Shown: positions 47,102-56,404, numbered from the stretch's first letter. The stretch is 64,000 nucleotides of DNA from Mucilaginibacter auburnensis (GCF_002797815.1 NZ_PGFJ01000002.1:1116001-1180000); one strand, 5' to 3'. Program-made: numbers and translations. The notes: a model not told the origin generated them from the letters alone.

Positions 47102-48508
47102 TTAGTTAGTATCTTGTTTAACCTCAACTTCTATAGGATGGTTTTCATCATGATGCTTTTTGGGCGCAGCAGCAACATGGGCATCTACCAGTTTATGCTT
47201 GAGCCAGTGCGTTAAATTATGGTGCAGCGGCACCAATACAGCGGCCAATGCTACCAATATCAAAAGCTCCAATACCGGCGTATGGTCGGTGATTTTACCA
47301 ATAAGCGGATGGATAAGCAGGGTAATAAACTCAAACACAAAAAGCAGCGCCAGCACACTCATAAATTCAATAATGCGGCGGTGCGTTTTGGTGCGGCTAA
47401 GCAACAGCACTACTATCAGAAAAAAAGGTATGAAAACAGCAATAGCCAACAGCTGCAAATTCTGTTCGTGCACTTCACGAGCTCGCTTGCGCTCTTCGGC
47501 AAGTTCTTCCTTATGCCTTTGATCGGTAATGGCTACCAGTACAAACTTCTTTGTTTTCTCGGCACTGCTCAAACTGTCTTTAAGCGCAATAGCTTTACGA
47601 TAATACTTTACAGCTTCGGCATCGTTATAGCCTTCGTATAGGCGTGCCAGCATGGTGCTGCTTATTAAGGCATTCTGAATAATTGCCGCGTCTGTAGCTA
47701 CCTTAAACCCTTGCCGGTAATAGTAAATGCTTGAGTCGCGCTGCCCCATCTTACGGTAAACATCAGCCAAAGTATTGTAAGTGTTGCTTTGTATCCATGC
47801 TTTTGGATGCTTATCCAATTGCACTGCTTTACGCAGATATTTCAACGCCAAACTATCCTTATTTAAACGGCTGTAAATGCGACCAATATTACCTAATGAT
47901 AGCGGAAGCCACTGCCTGTTATTAGTTTTTAGCGCCAACTGATAAGCATGTTTGGCATATTGCAACGCTAAATTCAATTTACCTATTGACTGATAACCGA
48001 AACTAACATCATTAAGCACGTTCACCATATTAGAATAGTCTTTCAGTTCAGCAAATAACGCAACCGATTTATTGGCGTAGTCAATACCATCATTTATTTC
48101 GCCCTGCTCTAAATTGGCGCATGCCATACCATCATAATTCCGTGCAGTGGTCCATCGGTCGTTCAGATCATCGGCAATGTCATTAGATTCAAAAAAAGCC
48201 TCCAAGGCTGAAGCCGGGTCACCTAATAACCATAAAGAAAAGCCTACCTGTGTAAGCGCCTTCATGCGGCCACGCTTAAATTCAAGCTTGTCGCTAATTA
48301 AAAGCGCCTTATTGGCGTATATGGCACCAGTGTCGGGTTTTTGAAGGTAATAAAGCTTGCTAAGTTCAATGTAATGCAGCGCCTTTGAAGTATCGGCGCC
48401 GGGTTTCTCAACCAGTTTTTTAAGTATATCAATCTGGTGTTGCTCCTGCGCTACAGCATGGTTCAGCAAAAGCATAAAACAAACAGAAAGTGTTGCCCAA
48501 AACCTCAT
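47102..48508 (-). CDS. TPR membrane protein without output domain
   Basis: 468 residues. Signal peptide (MRFWATLSVCFMLLLNHAVAQ), then TPR repeats over about 30-320 (YDGMACANLEQGEINDGIDY, LGNIGRIYSRLNKDSLALKY), a coiled coil with EELAEERKRAREVHE, then three membrane helices in residues 350-440 and a short acidic/His tail. It looks like the sensor half of a TPR-kinase (compare the kinase at 10101), but no kinase or DNA-binding domain follows. Role unknown; maybe a membrane-bound scaffold. The AlkD gene follows. Confidence 0.8.
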   Translation of the reverse strand: MRFWATLSVCFMLLLNHAVAQEQHQIDILKKLVEKPGADTSKALHYIELSKLYYLQKPDTGAIYANKALLISDKLEFKRGRMKALTQVGFSLWLLGDPASALEAFFESNDIADDLNDRWTTARNYDGMACANLEQGEINDGIDYANKSVALFAELKDYSNMVNVLNDVSFGYQSIGKLNLALQYAKHAYQLALKTNNRQWLPLSLGNIGRIYSRLNKDSLALKYLRKAVQLDKHPKAWIQSNTYNTLADVYRKMGQRDSSIYYYRQGFKVATDAAIIQNALISSTMLARLYEGYNDAEAVKYYRKAIALKDSLSSAEKTKKFVLVAITDQRHKEELAEERKRAREVHEQNLQLLAIAVFIPFFLIVVLLLSRTKTHRRIIEFMSVLALLFVFEFITLLIHPLIGKITDHTPVLELLILVALAAVLVPLHHNLTHWLKHKLVDAHVAAAPKKHHDENHPIEVEVKQDTN

Positions 48509-48619
48509 AAACAGTTAAAATGCTAAAATAATGATTATACACAATACCACACTGTTCAATAGTAAGCTATAACCTTAAAATTAGTAAGCCTATTTAAGCG
48601 GTTAACAATATGTATTTAT

Positions 48620-48627
48620 TAGATTTG
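48620..48627 (+). promoter_or_regulatory. Bacteroidetes-type -7 promoter element
   Basis: TAGATTTG fits TAnnTTTG, 16 bases before the ATG of the dienelactone hydrolase gene, in the divergent gap to the TPR gene. A -33 TTG is not clear. Confidence 0.4.
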
Positions 48628-48643
48628 AGCAAAGCCTTTTATT

Positions 48644-49531
48644 ATGAGCCAGATAAACAAAGAAGACATTAAACAGGAAGTATTTGATCTGTACGACGAT
48701 TATGCCCACAGCCGTGTTGACCGCCGCGATTTTATGCAAAGATTATCGCTTTATGCAGTTGGCGGACTGACAGTTAGCTCGCTGATGAGTTTTTTAATGC
48801 CCGATTATAAAGGCAACATCCAGATCAAGGCCGATGATGCCCGCTTAAAATCAGAATTTATTAATTACCCATCGCCAAAAGGCGGGGGGACCATAAAGGC
48901 CTTGTTATCAAAACCCGCTGATGCCAAAGGCAAGTTAGGCGGCATACTGGTTGTTCATGAAAACCGCGGCCTTAACCCCTACATTGAAGATGTGGCCCGC
49001 AGGGCCGCTTTGGCGGGTTTTATTACCCTGGCTCCCGATGCGCTGTCGCCTTTAGGCGGTTACCCGGGCAATGATGATGAGGGCCGCACTATGCAGGCCA
49101 AACGCAACCCCAAAGAAATGGAAGAAGACTTTATTGCAGGCTTCGAGTATCTTAAAAACCATAAGGATTGCAACGGCAAAGTTGGTGTGGTGGGCTTTTG
49201 CTACGGCGGTGGCATAGCCAACATGCTGGCTGTTAGAGAACCCGACTTAGCCGCCGCCGTACCATTTTATGGCGGTCAACCTGCAGCTGCTGATGTACCC
49301 AAAATAAAAGCGCCGCTAATGTTGCACTACGCCGCTTTAGATACCCGTATCAACGCCGGGTGGCCGGCTTATGAAGCCGCTTTAAAAGAGAACGGTAAAA
49401 AGTACCAGGCTTTTATTTATGAGAACGCCAATCACGGTTTTCATAACGATACCACGCCACGGTATGATAAAGCCGCCGCCGAACTGGCCTGGACCCGCAC
49501 CATCGACTTTTTTAAACAGAACCTGAAATAG
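48644..49531 (+). CDS. Dienelactone-hydrolase family protein, Tat-exported
   Basis: 295 residues. A twin-arginine-type signal ([15 protein letters not shown]) precedes an alpha/beta-hydrolase of the dienelactone hydrolase family. The Cys nucleophile lies in [12 protein letters not shown], the Asp in ALDTRIN and the His in NANHGFHND, so the C-D-H triad is intact. It should act in the periplasm on an ester or lactone; the natural substrate is not known. Closed by a strong terminator. Confidence 0.88.
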   Translation: MSQINKEDIKQEVFDLYDDYAHSRVDRRDFMQRLSLYAVGGLTVSSLMSFLMPDYKGNIQIKADDARLKSEFINYPSPKGGGTIKALLSKPADAKGKLGGILVVHENRGLNPYIEDVARRAALAGFITLAPDALSPLGGYPGNDDEGRTMQAKRNPKEMEEDFIAGFEYLKNHKDCNGKVGVVGFCYGGGIANMLAVREPDLAAAVPFYGGQPAAADVPKIKAPLMLHYAALDTRINAGWPAYEAALKENGKKYQAFIYENANHGFHNDTTPRYDKAAAELAWTRTIDFFKQNLK

Positions 49532-49536
49532 TGACT

Positions 49537-49568
49537 AAAAGCCCCGCTCAACAATGAACGGGGCTTTT
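49537..49568 (+). terminator. Intrinsic terminator
   Basis: Perfect 10-bp stem AAAAGCCCCG/CGGGGCTTTT with a 12-base loop, six bases after the dienelactone hydrolase stop. Confidence 0.8.
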
Positions 49569-49696
49569 GTTTGCACCATGAGTTTATGACTCATCGTAGA
49601 ATAGTTGTGTGTGGTCGATTAAAAGTACTGCATGGTCTATATTAATTTTTTTGAAAATATATTTTGTTCACCTTGCTTATGTTTTAAACCAAAGCC

Positions 49697-50941
49697 ATGA
49701 ATAAATTTATTTTTTACCTGCTTTTTATACTCACCGCTATCGTGCTTAGCTACTCGGCATTTGCGCAAAAAGGCGAGTTTATTATTAATGGTAAGGTTAC
49801 TGAACAAGGTGGCACGCCTATAAGGCAGGCAACTGTAAGCATCAACAATAAAGGCATTGGCACATCTACCAACCAGGATGGCTTATTCATTCTTCATATC
49901 CCAACCGCCAACGTTCAGGATACACTAAATATATCGTGCATTGGTTATCAAACAGACCACATTCCTATCGCCAATCTAAAAGACGGACAGTCGCTTGAAA
50001 TAAAGTTGGCCGTAAGCAATACTGAATTATTGGAGGTTACTATCACGCATTATGATGCGGTAAAGATCATTCAAAAAGCTATTTCGCGCATCCCTCAAAA
50101 TAACATTAATCAGCAACACCTGCTGCGTGGTTTTTACCGCATGTATACCTATAAAAAAGATGTACCGCTACAATTATCAGAAGCTGTTTTTGATGTGTTT
50201 AACTTTGGCTACGGCGATAAACGTGCCGACCTGTTTAAACTGGCTAAGGCCCGAAATGAAAAAAACACTAAAGACTTCAGCTCAATTGAGTTTGGCCAGC
50301 GCCCCAATACTATTTTTGAGCAGGACATTGTGAACCACCTGCCGGCCTGCGGTTTTTTAAATGAGGAAGGCATTGAACGCCATGAGTTTGAAGTGAACGG
50401 CATTGTTGATATTAATGGCAGAGATGCTTACCAGGTTGACTTTAAAGAAAAGCCCGGACAAACCAAAGACACCTATCGCGGACAAATGTTTATTGATACT
50501 AAAACTTACGCTTTTTTGTATTTTGATTATGGGCTGAGTCCTGCGGGGCTGGCAACGCCTGCTAAAAACAACTTCGTATTAAAATCATTGGTAACCATTG
50601 GTGGTGTGGGCCTAAAAATGACCGCTGACCATATGCGGGTAAATTATCAGCAGGTAAACAACAAATGGGTGCTGGCTTCGGTTGAGGGCAGCGATGCTAT
50701 TACGGTTAGCGGCCCATCGCCAAAAGACAACTACAACGCGCAAATAAAATTCAACTACCAGATAACCAAGATTGACACCAACGAAGAGCCTATTGAGAGT
50801 AATATTGGCCGTAACGAAAGCATCAATAATTACAAAAGCAGCGGCGGTGAAAAATTCTGGAAAGATTATAACATCCTGTTATCAGATTTTAACGCCGATG
50901 AGGTTTTAAAAAAAATACAGGCAATTAACAAAGGAAAATAA
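49697..50941 (+). CDS. Exported carboxypeptidase-regulatory-like domain protein
   Basis: 414 residues. Signal peptide (MNKFIFYLLFILTAIVLSYS, cleaved after FAQ), then a CarboxypepD_reg-like beta domain (FIINGKVTEQGGTPIRQATV, about 28-110), as found at the front of SusC proteins, then a 280-residue beta-rich region (GRDAYQVDFKEKPGQ, GQMFIDTKTYAFLYFDYGL) of the type found in periplasmic or outer-membrane proteins of Bacteroidetes. There is no barrel or catalytic signature. A single gene between two terminators. Confidence 0.8.
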   Translation: MNKFIFYLLFILTAIVLSYSAFAQKGEFIINGKVTEQGGTPIRQATVSINNKGIGTSTNQDGLFILHIPTANVQDTLNISCIGYQTDHIPIANLKDGQSLEIKLAVSNTELLEVTITHYDAVKIIQKAISRIPQNNINQQHLLRGFYRMYTYKKDVPLQLSEAVFDVFNFGYGDKRADLFKLAKARNEKNTKDFSSIEFGQRPNTIFEQDIVNHLPACGFLNEEGIERHEFEVNGIVDINGRDAYQVDFKEKPGQTKDTYRGQMFIDTKTYAFLYFDYGLSPAGLATPAKNNFVLKSLVTIGGVGLKMTADHMRVNYQQVNNKWVLASVEGSDAITVSGPSPKDNYNAQIKFNYQITKIDTNEEPIESNIGRNESINNYKSSGGEKFWKDYNILLSDFNADEVLKKIQAINKGK

Positions 50942-50965
50942 CTACCTAAACCTTTCATATAAAAC

Positions 50966-50999
50966 AAAAAAAGCGCGACCTGACCGTCGCGCTTTTTTT
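50966..50999 (+). terminator. Strong intrinsic terminator
   Basis: Perfect 14-bp stem (7 A then GCGCGAC, pairing GTCGCGC then 7 T) with a 6-base loop, 25 bases after the stop of the preceding gene. Confidence 0.9.
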
Positions 51000-51081
51000 G
51001 TTTTAAGGTGACACCTATGCGGCACTGCCATCGTCATTATATTGAATTTTGAAACACATTAACTGAAAAATTAAGTTCATT

Positions 51082-51459
51082 ATGAAAAAGACCCTCTTGA
51101 TCTGCCTTGTTACCGCATTCTTCGGCTTATCGCAAGCTAAGGCACAGTCAAAACTTACCGCCGAGCAACGCACTGAGTTACTTAACCGCTTTAAAACGTA
51201 TCGCGAAAAACTGAACCTGAGCGAGCAGCAGGCCCCGCAGGTACGCAGCATTGATTCGGTATACCTTACGGGCCTTGTAGCTTTAAAACAAAGTTCTGAC
51301 CGCCGTTTAGCCAAATTTCAAAAGATGAAACAGCTAACTGCAACCCGCGATACCGAAATGAAAAAGGTATTAACTGCCGATCAGTTTAAAACCTACGCTA
51401 CTTTTAAGGATGAGATGCGCGATGAACTGAAAGAATTAAGGCAAGCCAATAAAAACTGA
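51082..51459 (+). CDS. Small periplasmic helical protein (Spy/CpxP-like)
   Basis: 125 residues. Signal peptide MKKTLLICLVTAFFGLSQAKA; the mature protein is all helical and charged (LTAEQRTELLNRFKTYREKL, NLSEQQAPQVRSID, DEMRDELKELRQ), like the small Spy/CpxP-like periplasmic proteins of Bacteroidetes. Those proteins sense or hold misfolded proteins, but direct homology is uncertain. The next gene starts 7 bases later and is probably in the same operon. Confidence 0.75.
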   Translation: MKKTLLICLVTAFFGLSQAKAQSKLTAEQRTELLNRFKTYREKLNLSEQQAPQVRSIDSVYLTGLVALKQSSDRRLAKFQKMKQLTATRDTEMKKVLTADQFKTYATFKDEMRDELKELRQANKN

Positions 51460-51466
51460 TAAGGGT

Positions 51467-52546
51467 ATGCGCAGGAGTATTATAGTGGCTGTTGTGCCGT
51501 TCATCTTGCTGCTGTTGTGTGGTAGCATCAACCCGCAACCACAAGCAGGCAGCGGTTATGATTTTTCGGCAGTTGACAAATACATTGAGCAAAACATGGG
51601 CGCCTACAATAACCATGTAGCCGTTTTGATCATGCAGAATAACAAGGTAATCTACCGGAAAGAGGTGAACATGACCATTAAAACCAATTACGGTATTGCC
51701 TCGGCATCTAAGTGGTTATCCGCTGCGGTTATTGCAGCGCTTATTGACGAAAAAAAGATAGCCCTTGATGATACGGTTGGCAAATTTCTGCCACTCTACT
51801 CCAAATACGGCAAGGGCAATATCACCATCAGGCAATTGTTCTCGCACACGGCAGGTTTTGCCGGAGATGAAGGCGCGGTGCAACCTTTAAGGCAAAAATT
51901 TGAATATCGCCCCGGCCTGACGCTGGCTCAGGCCGCCGACTCCATCGCCATAAAAACGCCCTTGGCTAACAAACCGGGTTCCGTTTTTAACTATGGCAGT
52001 ACTTCCATGCAAATAGCAGGGCGCATTGCCGAGGTTGTTACCGGTAAAAACTGGCAAGCCATCTTTGACGAAAAAATTGGTCGCCCCTGCCAGATGCAGG
52101 CGGTGTACAAACAGCTCAGCACAAAAAACCCGTTACTGGCAGGCGGGGTAACCACATCGGCAGCAGACTATATTAACTTTTTAAATATGCTGGCTAATGG
52201 AGGCGTGTTTGAAGGGAAGCAGGTGTTAAGCGAAACGACTGTTAAATTGATGATGACCGACCAAACCCGCGGCGCGCTCATTAAAGGAACGCCGTTTCCG
52301 GCCAATCCTTATGCTACACCGCCTGTGCGTTCTGTAAGGTATGGCTTAGGCAACTGGCTGGATGTTTTAAATGCTGACGGATCAGTTGCGGAAAGCAGTA
52401 GTCCGGGTTTGTTTGGCACCCATCCCTGGCAAAACCCAAAACAACACCTGGCCGGCATAATATTTACTCAAACGCTGCCCAAACGAAGCCAACCGGTGAG
52501 CCTTAAAATAAGGCAGATGGTGCGCGAAATTGTTGAGAAAGGTTAA
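51467..52546 (+). CDS. Serine hydrolase, beta-lactamase class C-like
   Basis: 359 residues with a signal peptide (IIVAVVPFILLLLCGSI). The nucleophile motif SASK (in YGIASASKWLS) and the second motif Y-x-S (NYGSTSMQ, usually YxN) are present; no clear KTG box was found. Enzymes of this fold include beta-lactamases, D-aminopeptidases and esterases, and here a carboxyl-esterase or peptidase is as likely as a lactamase. It begins 7 bases after the helical periplasmic gene and is closed by a terminator. Confidence 0.85.
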   Translation: MRRSIIVAVVPFILLLLCGSINPQPQAGSGYDFSAVDKYIEQNMGAYNNHVAVLIMQNNKVIYRKEVNMTIKTNYGIASASKWLSAAVIAALIDEKKIALDDTVGKFLPLYSKYGKGNITIRQLFSHTAGFAGDEGAVQPLRQKFEYRPGLTLAQAADSIAIKTPLANKPGSVFNYGSTSMQIAGRIAEVVTGKNWQAIFDEKIGRPCQMQAVYKQLSTKNPLLAGGVTTSAADYINFLNMLANGGVFEGKQVLSETTVKLMMTDQTRGALIKGTPFPANPYATPPVRSVRYGLGNWLDVLNADGSVAESSSPGLFGTHPWQNPKQHLAGIIFTQTLPKRSQPVSLKIRQMVREIVEKG

Positions 52547-52551
52547 TAAAA

Positions 52552-52581
52552 AAAGCCCGGTGAATTTAATCACCGGGCTTT
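52552..52581. terminator. Bidirectional terminator between convergent genes
   Basis: Perfect 12-bp stem AAAGCCCGGTGA/TCACCGGGCTTT with a 6-base loop, lying between the serine hydrolase stop and the GH43 stop. Confidence 0.8.
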
Positions 52582-52600
52582 AGTCTTATTTAAATATCAA

Positions 52601-53686
52601 TTACGGTTTGATCAACGCAATGCTACCATCAGCATTGTGGGTTAACTCAGTAACCTTGATATTGCGCAAGTGTGTTTTGCCGGATAGTTGAGTATCGTGG
52701 TAGAAAATGTACCATTTACCTTTCCACTCAATAATGGAGTGGTGAGTGGTCCAGCCTTCAACAGGCTCCATAAATTTACCACCATATTTGAACGGTCCCA
52801 TTGGGCTATCGCCTATTGCGTAACATAAAAAGTGTGTATCGCCGGTTGAATAAGTAAAGTAATATTTACCGTTGTATTTATGCATCCATGAACCCTCAAA
52901 GAAACGGCGGTCATGGTCTTTAGCCAACAGTGGCTTGCCGTTTTCATCCAATATAACAGCATCCTGAACTTTACCATCAAAGCCTTTCATGTCTTTGCTC
53001 ATTTTAACCACGCGGCAGCTGATAGCAGCCTCATCAGGTTTCTCCAGATCGGTTTTTGATTCGTTTACGCGTTTACCATCTTTCCATTGTTGTAACTGGC
53101 CACCCCATATACCACCAAAGTACATGTAGCTGGTTCCGTCAGTATCGGTAAACACGGCAGGGTCAATACTGTAGCTGCCTGCAATTGGTTGCGGCTCGGC
53201 TTTGAACGGACCTTCTGGTTTGTTAGATGTAGCAACGCCTATTTTGAAAATATCTTTTTTATCTTTAACAGGGAAGTACAAAAAGTAAGTACCCTCTTTA
53301 TATGCAGCATCGGGAGCCCAAAGCTGGCGGCCCGCCCATGGAATATCTTTAACAGCTAAGCCTACACCATGATCGGTTACTTTGCCGTTTATATCATCCA
53401 TTGATAAAATATGATAATCATTCATGGCAAAATGGTCGCCGTTATCATTCTGTGCTATTCCTGCTTCAATATCATGCGATGGGTAAATGTAAATTTTACC
53501 GTTAAATACATGCGCTGACGGATCGGCAGTATAAATGTTGCTGATAAGGGGTTGAGCCAAATACTTTTTGCCGGTGTCCTGAACAGCGGTGGTTGAAGAA
53601 TCTGACACTTCTTTCTTGTTGTTACCCTGACAGGCAGCAATAGCCAGCATTAACGCAAATGCCGACAATGTGAATGCTTTATTCAT
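52601..53686 (-). CDS. GH43-family lipoprotein
   Basis: 361 residues. Lipoprotein signal (MNKAFTLSAFALMLAIAAC, Cys at 19). The five-bladed beta-propeller residues are visible: catalytic Asp55 in YTADPSAHV, the modulating Asp in SIDPAVF, and the acid Glu in RRFFEGSWM. GH43 enzymes are xylosidases and arabinofuranosidases that act on xylan and pectin. It stands alone, 220 bases from a divergent deacetylase gene, and may help the glucuronoxylan locus at 13229-32532 though it is far from it. Confidence 0.9.
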   Translation of the reverse strand: MNKAFTLSAFALMLAIAACQGNNKKEVSDSSTTAVQDTGKKYLAQPLISNIYTADPSAHVFNGKIYIYPSHDIEAGIAQNDNGDHFAMNDYHILSMDDINGKVTDHGVGLAVKDIPWAGRQLWAPDAAYKEGTYFLYFPVKDKKDIFKIGVATSNKPEGPFKAEPQPIAGSYSIDPAVFTDTDGTSYMYFGGIWGGQLQQWKDGKRVNESKTDLEKPDEAAISCRVVKMSKDMKGFDGKVQDAVILDENGKPLLAKDHDRRFFEGSWMHKYNGKYYFTYSTGDTHFLCYAIGDSPMGPFKYGGKFMEPVEGWTTHHSIIEWKGKWYIFYHDTQLSGKTHLRNIKVTELTHNADGSIALIKP

Positions 53687-53906
53687 TTTTAGTTTAATTG
53701 GTTATTGATTACTTAATTCAACAATAATAAGCGCAGCCATAGGCGGCGGCACGTTATGCAATATTAGTTTTTTTTTATTTTAAAACAGAAATTTACAATT
53801 AAGCTACAGAATAAACTCCGCATTCGTTTTCGATATTTTCATACACGTCTTGCATTAAATAATTTCAGAACATTGTAATTTGTAGCCCTAAAGCCAATAA
53901 ACCAAC

Positions 53907-54716
53907 ATGAGAAGTATAAAGTTTACAACCGCTGCATTTTTAATGCTGATGGGCACAACTGTATGTGCCGTTGCACAAGACACCAAAGTATGGAACAATA
54001 AGCAATGCGCGGTGGTACTCACCTATGATGATGCCATTGATATAGACATTGATAACGTAGCCCCTGCGTTGGATTCGCTTAATTTAAAAGGGACTTTTTA
54101 TTTGATAGGCTCATCGCCGGTTATTGACAAGCGTATGGCCGAATGGAAGAAAATTGCAGCTAACGGCCACGAGTTAGGCAACCACGCGCTGTTTCACCCA
54201 TGCGATGGCAGTAAACCCGGCCGCAGCTTTGTAAACCCTGAGCATGACCTGGCTAAGTACAGCGTGGCCCGTACGGTTGATGAAGTGCGCATTAACAACA
54301 CTTTACTCAAAGCTATTGATGGAAAAGACAGCAGAACCTTTGCCTACCCTTGCGGCGATTTGACCGTTAACGGTGTATTCTTTTATAAAGAACTGGAAAA
54401 AGATTTTGCAGGCGCGCGTGGTGTTACCGGTGGTATGAAAGCAGCAGGTGATGTAAACCTGAGCGACATTAACAGTTACATGATCAGCAACCAAACCGGC
54501 GATGAACTAATAGAACTGGTTAAAAAAGCACAGCAATCGCACACGCTTATTGTATTTCTGTTTCACGGAGTTGGAGGTGGTCACAGCATTAATGTGAGCC
54601 TGGCTGCTCACAGCAAGTTGCTTCATTACTTAAAAAATAATGAAAAAGACATTTGGGTGGCACCCATGGTTGATGTGGCTGAACAAGTGGCGGCGTATCA
54701 AAAGGGGAAGAAATGA
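53907..54716 (+). CDS. Polysaccharide deacetylase family protein (CE4-like)
   Basis: 269 residues. Signal peptide (MRSIKFTTAAFLMLMGTTVC, cleaved near AVAQ). NodB-like fold: catalytic/metal Asp pair in VVLTYDDAIDIDID, metal-binding His motif NHALFHP (H-x3-H) after GHELG, and later FAYPCGD and LFHGVGGGHS. CE4 enzymes remove N- or O-acetyl groups from chitin, peptidoglycan or acetyl-xylan. Divergent from the GH43 gene. It is followed by palindromic repeats around a nuclease gene. Confidence 0.88.
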   Translation: MRSIKFTTAAFLMLMGTTVCAVAQDTKVWNNKQCAVVLTYDDAIDIDIDNVAPALDSLNLKGTFYLIGSSPVIDKRMAEWKKIAANGHELGNHALFHPCDGSKPGRSFVNPEHDLAKYSVARTVDEVRINNTLLKAIDGKDSRTFAYPCGDLTVNGVFFYKELEKDFAGARGVTGGMKAAGDVNLSDINSYMISNQTGDELIELVKKAQQSHTLIVFLFHGVGGGHSINVSLAAHSKLLHYLKNNEKDIWVAPMVDVAEQVAAYQKGKK

Positions 54717-54731
54717 TTTTTCTATCATTGC

Positions 54732-54811
54732 GAAGAATCTTATGCGCTTTGCTAAACGTAACTTTGTAAAGCATGTTTTATAACATTCTTCACTGCGTTC
54801 AGAATGACAAT
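54732..54811. repeat. 80-bp repeat, copy 1
   Basis: Copy 1 of an 80-bp sequence; differs from copy 2 (54850-54929) at 4 positions (95% identity). It ends with TTCACTGCGTTCAGAATGAC, a motif shared with the inverted copy at 55261-55292. Confidence 0.85.
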
Positions 54812-54849
54812 CTATTTCTAGTTATCTTACTGCCATACTGAGCAATATC

Positions 54850-54929
54850 GAGGAATCTTATTCGCTTTGCTAAACGTAGCTTTGTAAAGCATGTTTTATA
54901 AGATTCTTCACTGCGTTCAGAATGACAAT
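54850..54929. repeat. 80-bp repeat, copy 2, with left arm of the nuclease cassette
   Basis: Copy 2 of the 80-bp repeat. Internal arms GAATCTTAT and ATAAGATTC pair in this copy and would fold back. Its last 32 bases (54897-54928) are the exact reverse complement of 55261-55292, so copy 2 and that copy frame the GIY-YIG gene. Confidence 0.85.
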
Positions 54930-54943
54930 ATAATCTCTTGATA

Positions 54944-55303
54944 ATGCGGCAGTACAACTTTTACACTTACATTTTAACCACAGCCAGCAAGAAAGTTTTA
55001 TATGTTGGTGTCACAAATAATTTGGAGAGAAGATTGTATGAACACTATTATGGGGTAGGTAATAAAGATAGCTTTACGAATAAGTATAAATGCTATTATT
55101 TGGTTTGGTATGAACGTCACCAATACGTTAATCATGCTATCGAAAGAGAAAAGGAAATCAAGGGATGGCTCCGTGCAAAAAAAGAAAAACTTATAAATGA
55201 AGAAAATCCGCAGTGGCGTTTTATGAATAGCGATATCATGGAATGGCCTCCAAAAAAAATTTGTCATTCTGAACGCAGTGAAGAATCTTATACGCCCTGC
55301 TAA
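54944..55303 (+). CDS. GIY-YIG nuclease family protein
   Basis: 119 residues from the ATG at 54944; an in-frame TTG two codons earlier is less likely. The GIY-YIG core is clear: YTYIL (GIY), LYVGVTNNLERRLYEH (YIG with the catalytic Arg), and the catalytic Glu in AIEREKEIKGW. Small single-domain members are common in Bacteroidetes; no DNA-binding domain is attached. The last 14 residues or so (KICHSERSEESYTPC) are encoded by the right inverted repeat, so the gene sits inside a repeat-flanked cassette. Whether it cuts the repeat DNA is an inference. Confidence 0.85.
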   Translation: MRQYNFYTYILTTASKKVLYVGVTNNLERRLYEHYYGVGNKDSFTNKYKCYYLVWYERHQYVNHAIEREKEIKGWLRAKKEKLINEENPQWRFMNSDIMEWPPKKICHSERSEESYTPC

Positions 55304-55328
55304 CCCATCGCTTAGCGAAGAATGACAA
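55261..55328. repeat. Palindromic element, inverted copy at the nuclease 3' end
   Basis: 68 bp with perfect 10-bp ends TTGTCATTCT/AGAATGACAA; its first 32 bases are the exact inverted match of 54897-54928. It contains the stop of the GIY-YIG gene and a short inner palindrome TCGCTTAGCGA. Confidence 0.8.
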
Positions 55329-55619
55329 CTCAGTTACTCAAAATGATAACCCGAACAAAAAAGCGATGGGCTCCCCCATCGCTTTTTTATTCGGCGCAGT
55401 ACATTGTTAAAAATCAACCATTTTATCAAACGCTTTTTTATACCGAAGGTTTTAAGCAAATAATTACGCGGTCTCATTTTACAACCCATTGTCTGTTAAC
55501 TAAATCGTATTAGTATAAAAAGTAGCACGATTGTTTTAGTTATGCGTTAAAACGTGCCTATATTGGTGCCGATTTTACACTGGACGAATAGCTATTCGTC
55601 ATCTAAAACAATATAAACA
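55304..55619. other. Intergenic region after the nuclease
   Basis: 316 bases. After the rest of the palindromic element and a terminator at 55357-55388 the sequence is AT-rich and should hold the promoter of the downstream SDR-UxuA pair, which I could not place. Confidence 0.5.
55357..55388. terminator. Strong intrinsic terminator
   Basis: Perfect 14-bp stem (6 A then GCGATGGG, pairing CCCATCGC then 6 T) with a 4-base loop, about 50 bases after the GIY-YIG stop. Confidence 0.85.
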
Positions 55620-56372
55620 ATGTCTTTATCAACAAATGGCCAGGTAGCTGTTATTACAGGTGGTGCATCGGGTTTAGGATTGGCAACCACAAAAAAGTTT
55701 GTTGCCCAGAATATTAAAACCATAATAGTTGGCCGTAACGAGGCTAACCTGAAACAAACCGCCGAAGAATTAGGCGAACTTTGCAGCTACAAAGTTTGCG
55801 ACCTAAGCGACCTGAATGCTATACCGGCCCTTGTTCAGGAAATTGAAGCTGAGTTTGGCACCATTGATATTTTGGTGAACAACGCGGGCATCAACCTGAA
55901 AAAGAAATTTGAGGAAGTAACCGACGAAGAGTTTCAACGCATAGTACAAACTAACGTAAACTCGGTATTTACCGTGAGCCGCGAGGTGGTTAAAACCATG
56001 CTGCCAAAAGGTAAAGGCACCATTGTTAACATCAGCTCAATGGCTGCTCAATATGGCATACCTTACGTTATTGCTTACACCGCATCTAAAACAGCTATTG
56101 ATGGCATGACCAAAGCAATGGCAGTTGAGTTATCGCCAAAAGGTATCAGGGTTAACGCTGTTGCACCGGGCTTTATTAAAACAGCCATGTCGTCAAAAGC
56201 GTTAGATAATGATCCGGAGCGCAAAGCTAAAGTACTGGGCCGTACGCCAATGGGTTATTTAGGTGTTCCTGAGGATATTGGCGAGGCTGTTTATTTCCTT
56301 GCATCTGATGCTGCCAAATACATCACCGGTGTAGTTTTACCTGTTGACGGTGGTAACTCTATAGGTTTTTAA
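55620..56372 (+). CDS. SDR oxidoreductase, probable D-mannonate oxidoreductase
   Basis: 250 residues. TGGASGLG at the front, NNAG (ILVNNAGINL), and the Ser-Tyr-Lys active site (NISSMAAQYG, YTASK) intact; C-terminal VVLPVDGG closes the fold. It lies 32 bases before uxuA in the same direction. In Bacteroidetes an SDR often replaces the long-chain UxuB that reduces fructuronate to mannonate, which is UxuA's substrate, so a role in the uronate pathway is likely. A gluconate-5-dehydrogenase-like role is the alternative. Confidence 0.82.
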   Translation: MSLSTNGQVAVITGGASGLGLATTKKFVAQNIKTIIVGRNEANLKQTAEELGELCSYKVCDLSDLNAIPALVQEIEAEFGTIDILVNNAGINLKKKFEEVTDEEFQRIVQTNVNSVFTVSREVVKTMLPKGKGTIVNISSMAAQYGIPYVIAYTASKTAIDGMTKAMAVELSPKGIRVNAVAPGFIKTAMSSKALDNDPERKAKVLGRTPMGYLGVPEDIGEAVYFLASDAAKYITGVVLPVDGGNSIGF

Positions 56373-56404
56373 TTTTTATTGAGAAGAAAATATATCATAA
56401 CAAA

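Noticed and set aside
55322..55513. 63-residue frame after the nuclease
   Set aside because: It runs through a strong terminator and AT-rich DNA and has no recognisable domain.
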